DNA from: Azohydromonas aeria
GTDB taxonomy: Bacteria; Pseudomonadota; Gammaproteobacteria; Burkholderiales; Burkholderiaceae_C
Length of the DNA stretch: 64,000 bases
Assembly (NCBI RefSeq): GCF_009760915.1
Contig: NZ_VIDQ01000013.1
Coordinates: 1-64,000 of the forward strand
Reading direction: 5' to 3'
Of the stretch, positions 11,562-21,896 are shown piece after piece. A program made the position numbers and the translations under genes. The notes under the pieces were generated by a model, which searched no databases, was not told where the DNA came from, and saw nothing but the letters and a program-made list of their open reading frames with translations. Within the stretch, counting starts at the first letter, position 1. Each line of letters begins with the position of its first letter.

Positions 11562-12667
11562 CGGCCGCGGCCTCGCGCTGGGCGCATGTGGATGCGCTCA
11601 AGGCGGTCGCGTGCCAGTTGATCGTGCTGCACCACCTGGCCTTCTACGGGCCGATGTCGGACGTGGTCGAGCCCTGGGTGCCGGCGCTGGAGCAATGGCT
11701 GTCGCAGCACGCGCGCGTGGCGGTGCAGGTGTTCCTGGTGCTGGGCGGCTTCCTGGCCGCGCGCAGCCTGGCGCCGCAGGCGCGGCTGAAGCCCGGCCGC
11801 GCCGCCTGGGACCTGATTGGCGAGCGCTACGCGCGCCTGGTGCTGCCCTTCGCGGCGATGCTGCTGATCTCGATCGCGGCCTCGGCGCTGGCGCGCGAGT
11901 GGATGGACCACGACAGCATCTCCGGCCCGCCAAGCGTGGGCCAGTTGCTTGCGCATCTTCTACTGCTGCACGACCTGCTGGGCGTGGAGGCGCTCTCGGC
12001 CGGCGTCTGGTACGTGGCCATCGACTTCCAGCTCTACGCGCTGCTGGTGGCGCTGCTGGTGCTGGCCGGGTGCGTGGAAAGCGCCGTGGGCTGGCGCGGC
12101 GGCAGCGTGGCGCCGCTGCTGGCGCTGCTGGGCGTGGCCGCCTCGCTGCTGTGGTTCAACCTGCAGCCAGGCTGGGACGTGGCGGCGCCGTACTTCTTCG
12201 GTGCCTACGGCCTGGGCGTGCTGGCGGCGTGGTGGAGCGGCCCGAAGCCGCGCCGGGCGGCGCTGGCGCTGCTGGCCGTGCTGGTGACGGTGGCGCTGGT
12301 GCTGGAGTGGCGCACGCGCATCGCGGTGGCGGCGCTGGTGGCGGCCTTCCTGGCGCTGGCGCAGTGGCGTCCGCAATGGGTGCCGGCGGCGCGCGGCCGC
12401 GTCGGGCGCTGGACGGCGGCGGTCTCGCGCAGCAGCTACGGCGTGTTCCTGGTGCACTTCCCGGTGTGCCTGGTGGTGAATGCCTTCTTCACGCGCTTCG
12501 TGCCGCTGGAGCCGGCACCGCAGGCGCTGGGACTGCTGCTGGCCTGGGCCGGCAGCCTGTGGGCGGGCGCGCTGTTCCACCGGCACGTCGAGCAGCGGGC
12601 GATGGCCTACATCGCCGCACGGCGGGCGCGGCAGCCGGGGCACAGCGGCAGCTTCGGGCTGCGCTGA
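11558..12667 (+). CDS. Acyltransferase-3 family membrane protein
   Basis: A 369-residue protein with about ten hydrophobic segments. The N-terminal HVDALKAVACQLIVLHHLAF and the following FLVLGGFLAARSL match the acyltransferase-3 (OafA/OpgC-like) family, which O-acylates surface polysaccharides or small molecules at the inner membrane. The catalytic His is probably one of the HH pair. The start ATG overlaps the stop of the lyase gene. The substrate is unknown; nothing nearby encodes polysaccharide synthesis. Confidence 0.8.
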   Translation: MTAAASRWAHVDALKAVACQLIVLHHLAFYGPMSDVVEPWVPALEQWLSQHARVAVQVFLVLGGFLAARSLAPQARLKPGRAAWDLIGERYARLVLPFAAMLLISIAASALAREWMDHDSISGPPSVGQLLAHLLLLHDLLGVEALSAGVWYVAIDFQLYALLVALLVLAGCVESAVGWRGGSVAPLLALLGVAASLLWFNLQPGWDVAAPYFFGAYGLGVLAAWWSGPKPRRAALALLAVLVTVALVLEWRTRIAVAALVAAFLALAQWRPQWVPAARGRVGRWTAAVSRSSYGVFLVHFPVCLVVNAFFTRFVPLEPAPQALGLLLAWAGSLWAGALFHRHVEQRAMAYIAARRARQPGHSGSFGLR

Positions 12668-12673
12668 AGGCAA

Positions 12674-12703
12674 AACGCCGCGGAGGGCGACTTCCGCGGC
12701 GTT
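12674..12703. terminator. Convergent terminator between acyltransferase gene and smpB
   Basis: The 11-bp stem AACGCCGCGGA/TCCGCGGCGTT has an eight-base loop. A T run follows on the minus side, so it ends smpB best and may serve both genes. Confidence 0.7.
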
Positions 12704-12710
12704 CGTCGTT

Positions 12711-13187
12711 TCAGGCCTTGGTGGACACCTTGTGCCGCATCAGCCGCCCCTTCTCGCGTTCCCAGTCGCGCGCCTTTTCGGTTTCGCGCTTGTCGTGCTG
12801 GGCCTTGCCCTTGGCCAGGGCGATCTGGGCCTTCACCAGGCCGTTCTTGTAGTGAAGGTTGAGCGGCACGAGCGTGAAGCCGCGCTGCTCGACCTTGCCG
12901 ATGAGGCGGCGGATCTCCTCCTTCTTCATCAGCAGCTTCTTGGTCCGGTCCGCCTCGGGCACGACATGCGTGGAGGCGCTGCGCAGCGCGTTGATGCGGC
13001 AGCCGATGAGGAACAGCTCGCCGTCGCGGATGACGACGTAGCCGTCGGTGAGCTGGATCTGGCCGGCGCGGATGGCTTTCACCTCCCAGCCGGCGAGCAC
13101 CATGCCGGCCTCGAACTGCTCCTCGATGTGGTACTCGAAGCGGGCGCGGCGGTTTTCGGCAATGAGGGCAGGGGCTGATGGCGGCAT
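12711..13187 (-). CDS. smpB: SsrA-binding protein
   Basis: SmpB carries tmRNA to stalled ribosomes in trans-translation. The 158-residue protein shows [20 protein letters not shown], the oligonucleotide-binding [22 protein letters not shown] (seen in parts), and a basic C-terminal tail ([20 protein letters not shown]). The start at 13187 fits the family; an open extension further upstream would run across the ratA start and lacks homology. ratA is divergent, 52 bases away. No ssrA gene is visible in this window. Confidence 0.96.
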   Translation of the reverse strand: MPPSAPALIAENRRARFEYHIEEQFEAGMVLAGWEVKAIRAGQIQLTDGYVVIRDGELFLIGCRINALRSASTHVVPEADRTKKLLMKKEEIRRLIGKVEQRGFTLVPLNLHYKNGLVKAQIALAKGKAQHDKRETEKARDWEREKGRLMRHKVSTKA

Positions 13188-13239
13188 GGGTTGCGAAAAA
13201 AAGAGGGCCGAACGCCGGCCCCTACAATCCCCCCATTGT

Positions 13240-13692
13240 ATGAAGCACGTGAAGAAGTCGGTCCTGCTGTGGTACACGCCGCGCGAGATCTATGACCTGG
13301 TGACGGCAGTCGAGGACTACCCCTCCTTCCTGCCGTGGTGCGACCGCGCCGAGGTGCTGGAACGCACCGAGGACGCCATGACCGCCCGGCTGCACCTGCA
13401 CTACGCGGGCGTGAAGCACAGCTTCACCACCCGCAACGTCAACGTCCCCGGGCGCGAGGTGCGCATGGAGCTGGTCGATGGCCCGTTCTCCATGCTCGAC
13501 GGCACCTGGATCTTCCACCCCCTGGGCGCCCCGGGCTCCGAGCCCAAGGCCTGCCGCATCGAGTTCGACCTGCGCTACGCCTTCTCCAGCCGCGCGCTGG
13601 AGCTGGTCGTCAGCCCCGTCTTCGACCGCATCGCCAACACCTTCGTCGATGCCTTCGTGAAGCGCGCCGAGCAGGTGCACGGGCCGCGCTGA
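13240..13692 (+). CDS. ratA: RatA-like START/Bet v 1 domain protein (coenzyme Q-binding family)
   Basis: A 150-residue polyketide-cyclase/START-fold protein. [20 protein letters not shown] and [16 protein letters not shown] are typical of the RatA/Coq10 family. E. coli RatA was reported as a ribosome-association toxin, while Coq10 homologues bind ubiquinone; which role applies here is open. The divergent smpB and following rnfH reproduce the common smpB-ratA-rnfH arrangement. Confidence 0.88.
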   Translation: MKHVKKSVLLWYTPREIYDLVTAVEDYPSFLPWCDRAEVLERTEDAMTARLHLHYAGVKHSFTTRNVNVPGREVRMELVDGPFSMLDGTWIFHPLGAPGSEPKACRIEFDLRYAFSSRALELVVSPVFDRIANTFVDAFVKRAEQVHGPR

Positions 13693-13704
13693 AGGGCTGC
13701 ACGC

Positions 13705-14001
13705 ATGCGCATCGAGGTCGTGTTCAGCGCCGCGCCGCGGCAGGTGGAGGTCGTGCCGCTGGAGCTGCCCGACGGCGCCACGCTGCGCGACGCGGTCGAG
13801 GCGTCGGGGCTGCTGTCGAGGCATCCGCACTTCGGGCCGCAGTCGCTTTCCTTGAGCGTCTGGGGCCGGCCGCAGCCGGCGGAGCACCCGCTGCGCGAGG
13901 GCGACCGCGTCGAGCTGTGCCGCGGGCTGCTGGTCGATCCGAAGGAAGCGCGGCGGCTGCGCTACAAGGGCCAGGGCGGCGCGAAGAAGAAGCGCGCCTG
14001 A
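13705..14001 (+). CDS. rnfH: RnfH family ubiquitin-like protein
   Basis: A 98-residue small beta-grasp protein (MRIEVVFSAAPRQVEVVPLE, then LPDGATLRDAVEASGLL and ELCRGLLVDPKEARR). The function is poorly defined. It is 12 bases behind ratA and is probably co-expressed with it. The C-terminus is lysine-rich. Confidence 0.88.
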   Translation: MRIEVVFSAAPRQVEVVPLELPDGATLRDAVEASGLLSRHPHFGPQSLSLSVWGRPQPAEHPLREGDRVELCRGLLVDPKEARRLRYKGQGGAKKKRA

Positions 14002-14057
14002 CATCGCGCGCCATGCGGCGGCTACCCCTTTGCGGGTGGCCCACCTGGGGGCTTCCT

Positions 14058-14063
14058 TATAAT
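14058..14063 (+). promoter_or_regulatory. Consensus -10 box before guaB
   Basis: TATAAT at 14058-14063 lies 25 bases before the guaB ATG. No good -35 is seen at 16-18 bases. This suggests a promoter of its own with a short leader for guaB-MFS-guaA. Confidence 0.5.
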
Positions 14064-14088
14064 CGCTTTTTGCGTCTGGAGCCTTCGT

Positions 14089-15557
<1,469 letters not shown>

Positions 15558-15561
<4 letters not shown>

Positions 15562-16862
15562 CGGCACGCGCCGTGGCTGCTGACCCTTCGACCGAGCCGC
15601 GCGGCGACGCGGCGGCCCCGGCCGTGCCGGGCGGCCGCCGCGCCGCGATGCGCTTCATCCTGATCGCGGTGCTGATCGACATGATGTCGATCGGCCTGAT
15701 CATCCCCGTGCTGCCCGCGCTGGTGGGCGGCTTCACCGGCAACGCCACCGACGCCGCCTTCTGGTTCGGCGTGGTCAGTTTTACTTTTGGCGTCGCCAAC
15801 TTCTTCGGCTCGCCCATCCTGGGCGCACTGTCCGACCGCTTCGGGCGCCGGCCGGTGCTGCTGCTGGGCTTCTGCGGGCTGGCCTTCAGCTTCTTCGCCA
15901 CCGCGCTGGCGCCGGCGCTGTGGGTGCTGGTGGCGGTGCGATTGGTGAGCGGCGCGCTGCAGGCCAACGCGGCGGTGGCGCAGAGCTACGTCGCCGACAT
16001 CAGCACGGCGCAGGAGCGCGCCAAGCGCTTCGGCCTGCTGGGCGCGACCTTCGGCGTCGGCTTCATCCTGGGCCCGGTGACGGGCGGTTTGCTGGGCGAC
16101 ATCGACCTGCGGCTGCCGTTCTACGCGGCCGGCACGCTGGCGCTGCTCAACACGCTCTACGGCATCTTCGTGCTGCCGGAGTCGCTGCCCCGGGCGCAGC
16201 GCCGGCGCTTCGAGTGGCGCCGCGCCAACCCGGTGACGGCGCTGCGCGAGCTCACCGCACTGCGCGGCGTCGGCCCGCTGGTGGTGGTGCTGGGCCTCGG
16301 CAGCCTGGCGCAATTCACGCTGCATTCGACCTGGGTGCTCTATACCGGCCTGAAGTTCGGCTGGGGCCCGAAGGAGAACGGCTGGAGCCTGTTCGCCGTG
16401 GGCCTGATGTCGGCGCTGGTGCAGGGCGGGCTGATGCGCCAGCTGCTGAAACGCACCACGCCGCAGCGGCTGGTGCAGCTGGGCCTGGTGTCCTCGGCCG
16501 TGAGCTACCTGTGCTGGGGCCTGTCCACCGAGGGCTGGATGATGATCGCCGTCATCTTCCTCAACATCCTGGGCTTCACCGTGACGGCCTCGCTGCAGAG
16601 CCTGGTCTCCAACGCCGCGGACGCCACGCGCCAGGGCACGACCATGGGCTCGGTGGCGTCGCTCAGCAGCCTGATGGCCGTGCTGGCGCCGCTGACCGGC
16701 GCGGGGCTGCTGACGCTGGTGTCGCACCGCCCGCAGGGCGACTTCTGGATGGGGCTGCCCTTCTACTTCTGCGCGCTGCTGCAGGCGATTGCCGCGGTGG
16801 TGGCCTACAAACATTTCCGGCGCCAGCGCGGCGCCGCCCATGCCGCCCACGAGGCGGCCTGA
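15558..16862 (+). CDS. MFS exporter of the TetA/TCR type
   Basis: A 434-residue, twelve-helix major facilitator. The loop 2-3 signature is [17 protein letters not shown], and helix 5 contains [14 protein letters not shown], both as in TetA-type drug/H+ antiporters. The ATG overlaps the guaB stop; an internal Met (AAMRFILI) about 30 residues in is an alternative start, since the first 30 residues are a hydrophilic A/P/R-rich leader. It sits between guaB and guaA, so it is likely expressed with guanine nucleotide synthesis. The substrate is unknown; resistance should not be assumed. Confidence 0.85.
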
Positions 16863-16872
16863 GAGCAACCTC

Positions 16873-18456
16873 ATGCACGACAAGATCCTCATCCTCGACT
16901 TCGGCTCGCAGGTCACGCAGCTCATCGCGCGCCGGGTGCGCGAGGCGCACGTCTATTGCGAGATCCATCCCAACGACGTGTCGGACGACTTCATCAAGTC
17001 CTTCGCGCCCAAGGGGATCATCCTGTCCGGCAGCCACGCCAGCACCTACGAGGACCACGAGCTGCGCGCGCCGCAGGCCGTCTGGACTTCGGGCGTGCCC
17101 GTGCTGGGCATCTGCTACGGCATGCAGACCATGGCCGTGCAGCTCGGCGGCAAGGTGGAGTGGAGCGACCACCGCGAGTTCGGCTATGCCGAGGTGCGCG
17201 CCCACGGCCACACGCAGCTGCTGCAGGGCATCGAGGACTTCACCACCGCCGAAGGGCACGGGATGCTCAAGGTGTGGATGAGCCACGGCGACAAGGTCAC
17301 CGGCCTGCCGCCCGGCTTCAAGCGCATGGCCTCGACGCCGTCCTGCGAGATCGCCGGCATGGCCGACGAGGACCGCCGCTACTACGCCGTGCAGTTCCAC
17401 CCCGAGGTGACGCACACGCTGCAGGGCACGGCGATGCTCAACCGCTTCGTGCTCGACATTGCCGGCTGCAAGCCCGACTGGGTGATGAACGACTACATCG
17501 AGGAGGCGGTGGCGAAGATCCGCGCGCAGGTGGGCGACGAGGAGGTGATCCTGGGCCTGTCCGGCGGCGTCGATTCGAGCGTGGCCGCGGCGCTGATCCA
17601 CCGCGCCATCGGCGACCAGCTGACCTGCGTGTTCGTGGACCACGGCCTGCTGCGCCTGCACGAGGGCCGCATGGTGATGGAGATGTTCGCCGGCAAGCTG
17701 CACGCGAAGGTGGTGCACGTGGACGCCGCCGACCAGTTCATGGGCCACCTGGCCGGTGTCACGGACCCGGAAGCCAAGCGCAAGATCATCGGCCGCGAGT
17801 TCGTCGAAGTCTTCCAGGCCGAGGCGAAGAAGCTGAGCAACGCCAAGTGGCTGGCGCAGGGCACGATCTACCCGGACGTGGTCGAGTCCGGCGGCACCAA
17901 GACCAAGAAGGCGACCACGATCAAGAGCCACCACAACGTCGGCGGGTTGCCCGAGACGCTGGGGCTGAAGCTGCTGGAGCCGCTGCGCGAGCTGTTCAAG
18001 GACGAGGTGCGCGAGCTGGGCGTGGCGCTGGGCCTGCCGCCGGAGATGGTCTATCGGCATCCGTTCCCCGGCCCGGGCCTGGGCGTGCGCATCCTGGGCG
18101 AGGTGAAGAAGGAATACGCCGACCTGCTGCGCCGGGCCGACGCCATCTTCATCGAGGAATTGCGCGCCACGCGCGACACGCACAGCAACAAGAGCTGGTA
18201 CGACCTCACCAGCCAGGCCTTCGCCGTGTTCCTGCCGGTCAAGAGCGTGGGCGTGATGGGCGACGGGCGCACGTATGACTACGTGGTGGCGCTGCGTGCC
18301 GTGCAGACTTCGGATTTCATGACCGCCGACTGGGCGGAACTGCCTTATTCGCTGCTGAAGAAGGTTTCCGGAAGGATCATCAATGAGGTGCGGGGGATCA
18401 ATCGGGTGACTTATGACGTTTCGTCTAAGCCGCCGGCGACGATTGAGTGGGAGTGA
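16873..18456 (+). CDS. guaA: GMP synthase (glutamine-hydrolysing)
   Basis: GuaA aminates XMP to GMP. The 527-residue protein has the class I amidotransferase nucleophile in VLGICYGMQ, the ATP-PPase loop [15 protein letters not shown] and the C-terminal dimerisation domain ending ATIEWE. It starts 10 bases after the exporter. It completes the guaB-MFS-guaA unit. Confidence 0.97.
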   Translation: MHDKILILDFGSQVTQLIARRVREAHVYCEIHPNDVSDDFIKSFAPKGIILSGSHASTYEDHELRAPQAVWTSGVPVLGICYGMQTMAVQLGGKVEWSDHREFGYAEVRAHGHTQLLQGIEDFTTAEGHGMLKVWMSHGDKVTGLPPGFKRMASTPSCEIAGMADEDRRYYAVQFHPEVTHTLQGTAMLNRFVLDIAGCKPDWVMNDYIEEAVAKIRAQVGDEEVILGLSGGVDSSVAAALIHRAIGDQLTCVFVDHGLLRLHEGRMVMEMFAGKLHAKVVHVDAADQFMGHLAGVTDPEAKRKIIGREFVEVFQAEAKKLSNAKWLAQGTIYPDVVESGGTKTKKATTIKSHHNVGGLPETLGLKLLEPLRELFKDEVRELGVALGLPPEMVYRHPFPGPGLGVRILGEVKKEYADLLRRADAIFIEELRATRDTHSNKSWYDLTSQAFAVFLPVKSVGVMGDGRTYDYVVALRAVQTSDFMTADWAELPYSLLKKVSGRIINEVRGINRVTYDVSSKPPATIEWE

Positions 18457-18973
18457 GCCAGAGAGCTAGGTAAACGAAGAAGTAAATTGGTCCGCACACG
18501 GCCGTCGATGCTAAGCGTTAAAGCTCAGTGTTGACGGCTTTTGTTTTGTCAGCGACAAGATCGTCTGCCGATATATATATATATATATTCTTGGAGTGCA
18601 CTGAGTGTATTGAAGCTATGTAAACTCCATAATCAATCACTTACCTATTCAGTTTATCTGTTAAATTTTGGGAGGGGCGACACTTAACGAAAGATTAGAG
18701 ATTGAGGCCGTCGTCGAGAGAATTGGCGTCAAGGTGTTCTAATGTTTGATTTTCATTGCACAAAAAACAGGTCAGGATCCCCGGATTGTCAACCTCCCTC
18801 GTGTTTTTCCTCCCTCCTTCTCTGCGTCGTCCTGTCAAATGGGTCGTTCACTGACTTTTGATTTCGGTCGGCACGGCCCAGCTGCAACGAAATAATGGTC
18901 AACATGGAACTGGATTTGCGAAGGCAAGTGGTGTACTCTTACCGAACCGCGATCGTTGAATGAGGGCATAGCC
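18457..18973 (+). other. AT-richer intergenic region with an (AT)9 tract
   Basis: Composition falls sharply here compared with flanking genes. A simple (AT)9 run spans 18571-18588. No convincing gene is seen. One copy of the terminator-ended repeat (18762-18836) lies in it. The change in base use continues through vapBC and marks foreign or relaxed DNA. Confidence 0.6.
18762..18836 (-). repeat. RNA-like repeat element, copy A
   Basis: Read on the minus strand, it has GGAGGGAGGAAAAAC, then CGAGGGAGGTTGA, then a weak GC hairpin and a run of six T. It matches copies B and C over about 75 bases. No minus-strand protein gene precedes it, so the terminator-like end is not explained by a neighbouring gene. 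Confidence 0.55.
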
Positions 18974-19186
18974 ATGGCAGCCACTGCAACTCTGTCCAGC
19001 AAGTTCCAGATTTCCATTCCCAAGGCTGTTCGGGACGAACAGCAGTGGAAGCCAGGGCAGGAATTCGTCTTCATTCCCAAAGGCAAAGGTGTGCTGGTCA
19101 TGCCGGTGCCTGAACTGGAGGACTTGGCCGGTATTGCGAAGGGGGCCCGCATGGACGGCTACCGTGACCGCGAGGACCGGTTTTGA
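18974..19186 (+). CDS. vapB: AbrB/SpoVT-type antitoxin
   Basis: A 70-residue protein with a swapped-hairpin AbrB fold: ATLSSKFQISIPKAVRDEQQ, then WKPGQEFVFIPKGKGVLV. It neutralises the PIN toxin encoded next and probably represses its own operon. The start at 18974 follows GAGGG; an upstream in-frame TTG is less likely. It overlaps the toxin gene by four bases. Confidence 0.88.
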   Translation: MAATATLSSKFQISIPKAVRDEQQWKPGQEFVFIPKGKGVLVMPVPELEDLAGIAKGARMDGYRDREDRF

Positions 19187-19578
19187 ATCCTGGGCCGTGC
19201 GTGGTAGATACGTCAGCCTGGATTGAATGGCTGACCGGGAGCGCACTGGGTCAGGAACTGGGAAAGCATTTTCCAGAGAAAACGCTGTGCATCGTACCCA
19301 CCATCGTGCAGCTTGAATTGTCAAAATGGCTGGTTCGCGAGGCAGGCGAAGACAAGGCGGATCAGGTTATTGCATATACGCAAAAATGCGTGATTATTTC
19401 TTTGGATACTGCAATTGCCTTGCGAGCAGCGGACCTGCATCGTGAGTACAAATTGGCTACTGCTGATGCCATCGTCTATGCGACGGCAAGACAGTTGAAT
19501 GCCAATTTACTGACTTGTGATGCTCATTTTCAGGGTCTGCCGCACGTCACGCTGTTTCCAAAAACCAAGTCGTCTTGA
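19183..19578 (+). CDS. vapC: PIN-domain toxin, VapC-like ribonuclease
   Basis: A 131-residue PIN domain. Acidic catalytic residues are visible in VVDTSAWIEWL (Asp, N-terminal), ELSKW (Glu), TADAIVYATA (Asp) and LLTCDAHFQGL (Asp). VapC toxins cleave tRNA or rRNA. The start is read as TTG at 19183, overlapping the vapB stop; a GTG at 19201 is an alternative. Codon use is less GC-biased than in housekeeping neighbours, which suggests transfer. Confidence 0.88.
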   Translation: MNPGPCVVDTSAWIEWLTGSALGQELGKHFPEKTLCIVPTIVQLELSKWLVREAGEDKADQVIAYTQKCVIISLDTAIALRAADLHREYKLATADAIVYATARQLNANLLTCDAHFQGLPHVTLFPKTKSS

Positions 19579-19588
19579 GATAAAGACC

Positions 19589-19660
19589 AAAAAAATCTGG
19601 ACGCAACTCCCGGTCTATCAAACTCTCTTGTGTTTCTCCTGTCTCTCTGAGTCGTCCTGA
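19589..19660 (-). repeat. RNA-like repeat element, copy B
   Basis: Minus-strand element aligned to copies A and C: CAGGACGACTCAG, then AGGAGAAACAC, a GAGAG-TTTGA segment, ACCGGGAGT and seven T. It is the most diverged copy. It ends 11 bases from the vapC stop, facing it. Confidence 0.5.
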
Positions 19661-19707
19661 TAGGCCAATATTCGACACGCATGTGATGGCGCAGGCCGTA
19701 AGGAAAA

Positions 19708-19858
19708 ACGTCGTCATGCCCGCGCACGCGGGCATCTAAGTTTGGCCGTTCGACAGGACGGCGGGTTTGCCAAGAGCGCTGCGGCACGTCCATTCCCGAA
19801 GAGGCCGGCTTGGCGGCCGGCAGAAAAATGGATGCCCGCGTACGCGGGCATGACGATG
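19708..19858. repeat. REP-like doublet (inverted pair)
   Basis: Two short hairpins, ATGCCCGCG/CGCGGGCAT at 19716-19735 and 19832-19851, lie in opposite orientation about 100 bases apart. Each carries a flanking GTCGTC/GACGAT arm. The core CGTCATNCCCGCG recurs at 28.8 kb. Confidence 0.6.
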
Positions 19859-20041
19859 TTTTTTCTTCGATCTGCTTGACGGTAGGCGCTGGGTCAGGCG
19901 AGTTGGTTTTCTGAAGGGCAGCAGGTTTTGATCGAATGACGGAATACTAGCTGGCGCTTTTCGTCGTAGCGACAAATGAAATGCTGATTTGGAATACGCC
20001 TGGTTCTTGCTGCCTGCCGCCGCTGCGCGGCGGCCGTTCAT

Positions 20042-20101
20042 CCTTCGACACGCCTGCAGGGCGTGCCCTGTGCTGAGGTATCGAAGCATCAGGACGAACG
20101 G
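20042..20101. repeat. Dispersed CTTCGATACCTCAG-type repeat, single copy
   Basis: On the minus strand it reads CGTTCGTCCTGATGCTTCGATACC in segments, followed by TCAGCACAGGG and a closing TCGAAGG arm. The same family appears as a cluster at 31.1-31.3 kb. Confidence 0.5.
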
Positions 20102-20190
20102 GGAAGGGCGGCCTTACAGGAATGCAAGATTGAAATGAGCGTCGAAAGAGTTAGCGGTTAGACGTGGAGCAGTCAGGTTGCGAAGCGCCC

Positions 20191-20280
20191 AAAAAAACGG
20201 GCCGGAATCCCCGGCCCATCAACCTCCCTCGGGTTTTTCCTCCCTCCCGGCCTTGATCGTGCTCCCTGAGCCTTCCTGTT
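20191..20280 (-). terminator. Terminator of the PEP-CTERM gene, and RNA-like repeat copy C
   Basis: On the minus strand, GGGCCGG/CCGGCCC with a five-base loop is followed by seven T, a strong intrinsic terminator. It is preceded by GGAGGGAGGAAAAAC and CGAGGGAGGTTGA, shared almost exactly with copy A. It lies about 40 bases behind the PEP-CTERM gene. Confidence 0.75.
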
Positions 20281-20323
20281 GTATGGGTTGATTACTGGTT
20301 TGCCTGTTGGCCGGCTTGTTTGA

Positions 20324-20938
20324 TTATTCCTGCCCGCGCCGGCGGCGCTGCACGGCGAGCATGCCTAATCCGGCCAGCACCAGCGCGGCGCTGGCGGGCT
20401 CGGGCACCGCGGCCGGGCCGGGGGTGAATCTCACCTCGTCCAGGAAGGTCCACGGGCCGTTGCTTTGCAACGCCAGCCGCAGGTAGCGCCCCTGGAAATT
20501 CAGGCCGGCCAGCTCGTAGAAATCGTGGTCCGAGGGGTCCTTGTTGGAGCGGTTGTTGGCCGCGTCAGCGGGAATGTCCAGCGAGCCCAGCAGCGTCCAG
20601 TTGACGCCGTTGCCGGCATACACGCTGAAGGAGGGCAGCACCACGTCGTTGAGCGCGTTCTGCGTCGAGCCGATGGAGACGCCGGCAATGGAGGTGATGG
20701 CGCCGAAATCGAAGTCGATGTTCACCACCGGCTTGTCCAGCCATCCGACCCATTCCACCCCGTTGTTCACCGCCCAGCCGGCCTTGCCCAGCACGCCGTC
20801 GGTCAATTCCGTGCCGGTGGAGTCCGGATAGCAGAACGCGCCGCAGCCTGTGGGTTGGTCGAAGGTGTAGCTTGGCGCGGCCTGTGCGGTGGTCGCCGCG
20901 CAGGCCGCGATGAATATGCCGGCCAAATACTTCTTCAT
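20324..20938 (-). CDS. PEP-CTERM sorting-domain exported protein
   Basis: A 204-residue secreted protein. It has a signal peptide (MKKYLAGIFIAACAATTAQA), a jelly-roll-like central part (VNIDFDFGAITSIAGVSIGS; LRLALQSNGPWTFLDEVRF) and a C-terminal VPEPASAALVLAGLGMLAV helix followed by RRRR. This is the exosortase recognition signal: VPEP, a hydrophobic helix and an Arg cluster. The start follows AGGAGAG. No exosortase (xrt) gene is in the window, so processing must depend on a distant locus. The ligand or role is unknown. Confidence 0.88.
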   Translation of the reverse strand: MKKYLAGIFIAACAATTAQAAPSYTFDQPTGCGAFCYPDSTGTELTDGVLGKAGWAVNNGVEWVGWLDKPVVNIDFDFGAITSIAGVSIGSTQNALNDVVLPSFSVYAGNGVNWTLLGSLDIPADAANNRSNKDPSDHDFYELAGLNFQGRYLRLALQSNGPWTFLDEVRFTPGPAAVPEPASAALVLAGLGMLAVQRRRRGQE

Positions 20939-21079
20939 GATCCTCTCCTGTGATGGCGTGCCCGTCCGCGACGAGCCCGCATCGAGGAATCGAGCACCAC
21001 GGCAGGTTAGGAAAATCGTTTTCAGCGCGACAGGGATGAATCGACTGTCGGCTGGCCGTTTTGTCCCGGGATCATTTGG

Positions 21080-21094
21080 CCCCTTGACAAGGGG
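21080..21094. promoter_or_regulatory. Perfect inverted repeat between PEP-CTERM gene and tadA
   Basis: CCCCTTG-A-CAAGGGG. It lies in the 236-base divergent region, about 80 bases before tadA. It could be an operator or a short hairpin; no promoter spacing confirms either. Confidence 0.3.
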
Positions 21095-21174
21095 AGTGAC
21101 ACGGCCGCAGGCGGGACAATCCAGGCTGCCGCGCGCGCCATGCCCGCGCTTCAAGCCCTTGCGCCGAGCCTTCC

Positions 21175-21717
21175 ATGACCGTTCCAACTTCCGACGAACA
21201 CGCGATGCGCCTGGCGCTCGCCCAGGCCGAGCGCGCCCACGCCGCCGGCGAGGTGCCCGTGGGCGCCGTGATCCTCCTGAACGGCGAGCCCATCGCCACC
21301 GGCTTCAACCAGCCCATCGGCACGCACGACCCGACGGCGCATGCCGAAATCGTGGCGCTGCGCGCGGCGGCGCGGCACGTGTCGAACTACCGGCTGCCGG
21401 ACTGCGAGCTGTTCGTCACGCTGGAGCCCTGCGCCATGTGCGCCATGGCGCTGATGCACGCGCGCTTCAAGCGCATCGTCTTCGGCGCGCGCGACCCGAA
21501 GACCGGCGTGGCCGGCTCGGTGCTGGACCTGTTCGGCTACCGCGAGCTGAACCACCACACCGTCATCGAGGGCGGGCTGCTGGGCGAGGAGTGCGGGGAG
21601 GTGCTGCGGCGCTTCTTCCGCGAGCGCCGGGCGCAGCAGAAGGCGCTGCGGGCGGCGGCGCTGGACGCGGCGGGGAGCGTCGGCTCCGACGGGCTGCCGC
21701 CGGCCGGCACGGCTTGA
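21175..21717 (+). CDS. tadA: tRNA-specific adenosine deaminase
   Basis: TadA converts A34 to inosine in tRNA-Arg(ACG). The zinc site is clear: THDPTAHAEIVALRAA (HAE) and LEPCAMCAMALMHARF (PCAMC). At 180 residues it is slightly longer than E. coli TadA, with an A/R-rich tail. It starts from an ATG shortly after a GCGCCGAGCC stretch with no strong ribosome site. Confidence 0.94.
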   Translation: MTVPTSDEHAMRLALAQAERAHAAGEVPVGAVILLNGEPIATGFNQPIGTHDPTAHAEIVALRAAARHVSNYRLPDCELFVTLEPCAMCAMALMHARFKRIVFGARDPKTGVAGSVLDLFGYRELNHHTVIEGGLLGEECGEVLRRFFRERRAQQKALRAAALDAAGSVGSDGLPPAGTA

Positions 21718-21727
21718 AGGCGCAGGC

Positions 21728-21780
21728 AAAAAAAGGGGCCGGTCGAACCGGCCCCAATTCCCCTTGAGATTTCCTCCCCG
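21728..21780 (-). terminator. Orphan minus-strand terminator with purine-rich upstream motif (element D)
   Basis: On the minus strand: GGGGAGGAAATC, AAGGGGAATT, then GGGGCCGGT/ACCGGCCCC with a three-base loop and seven T. It ends 10 bases from the tadA stop. No minus-strand gene lies upstream, because the next gene (21944) is plus-strand. It shares the GGAGGAAA and GGGCCGG layout with copies A-C and may end a small RNA. Confidence 0.6.
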
Positions 21781-21882
21781 ACTGCATGGCTGCAGGTTAA
21801 GGGCCGCCGCGGCGGGGCGACAGGGAGGAAGCGCCTGTGGGAGATGGGTGGTTTGTCCTGGGACAGTCGGCCGCACTGCATA

Positions 21883-21896
21883 GATACTCTAGTATC
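21883..21896. promoter_or_regulatory. Palindrome before the MNT/HEPN operon
   Basis: GATACT-CT-AGTATC, 48 bases before the start of a gene whose N-terminus is a winged helix. It is a plausible autoregulatory operator. Confidence 0.45.

Noticed and set aside
12711..13277. Longer SmpB starting upstream of 13187
   Set aside because: The extension overlaps the divergent ratA start region and lacks SmpB similarity.
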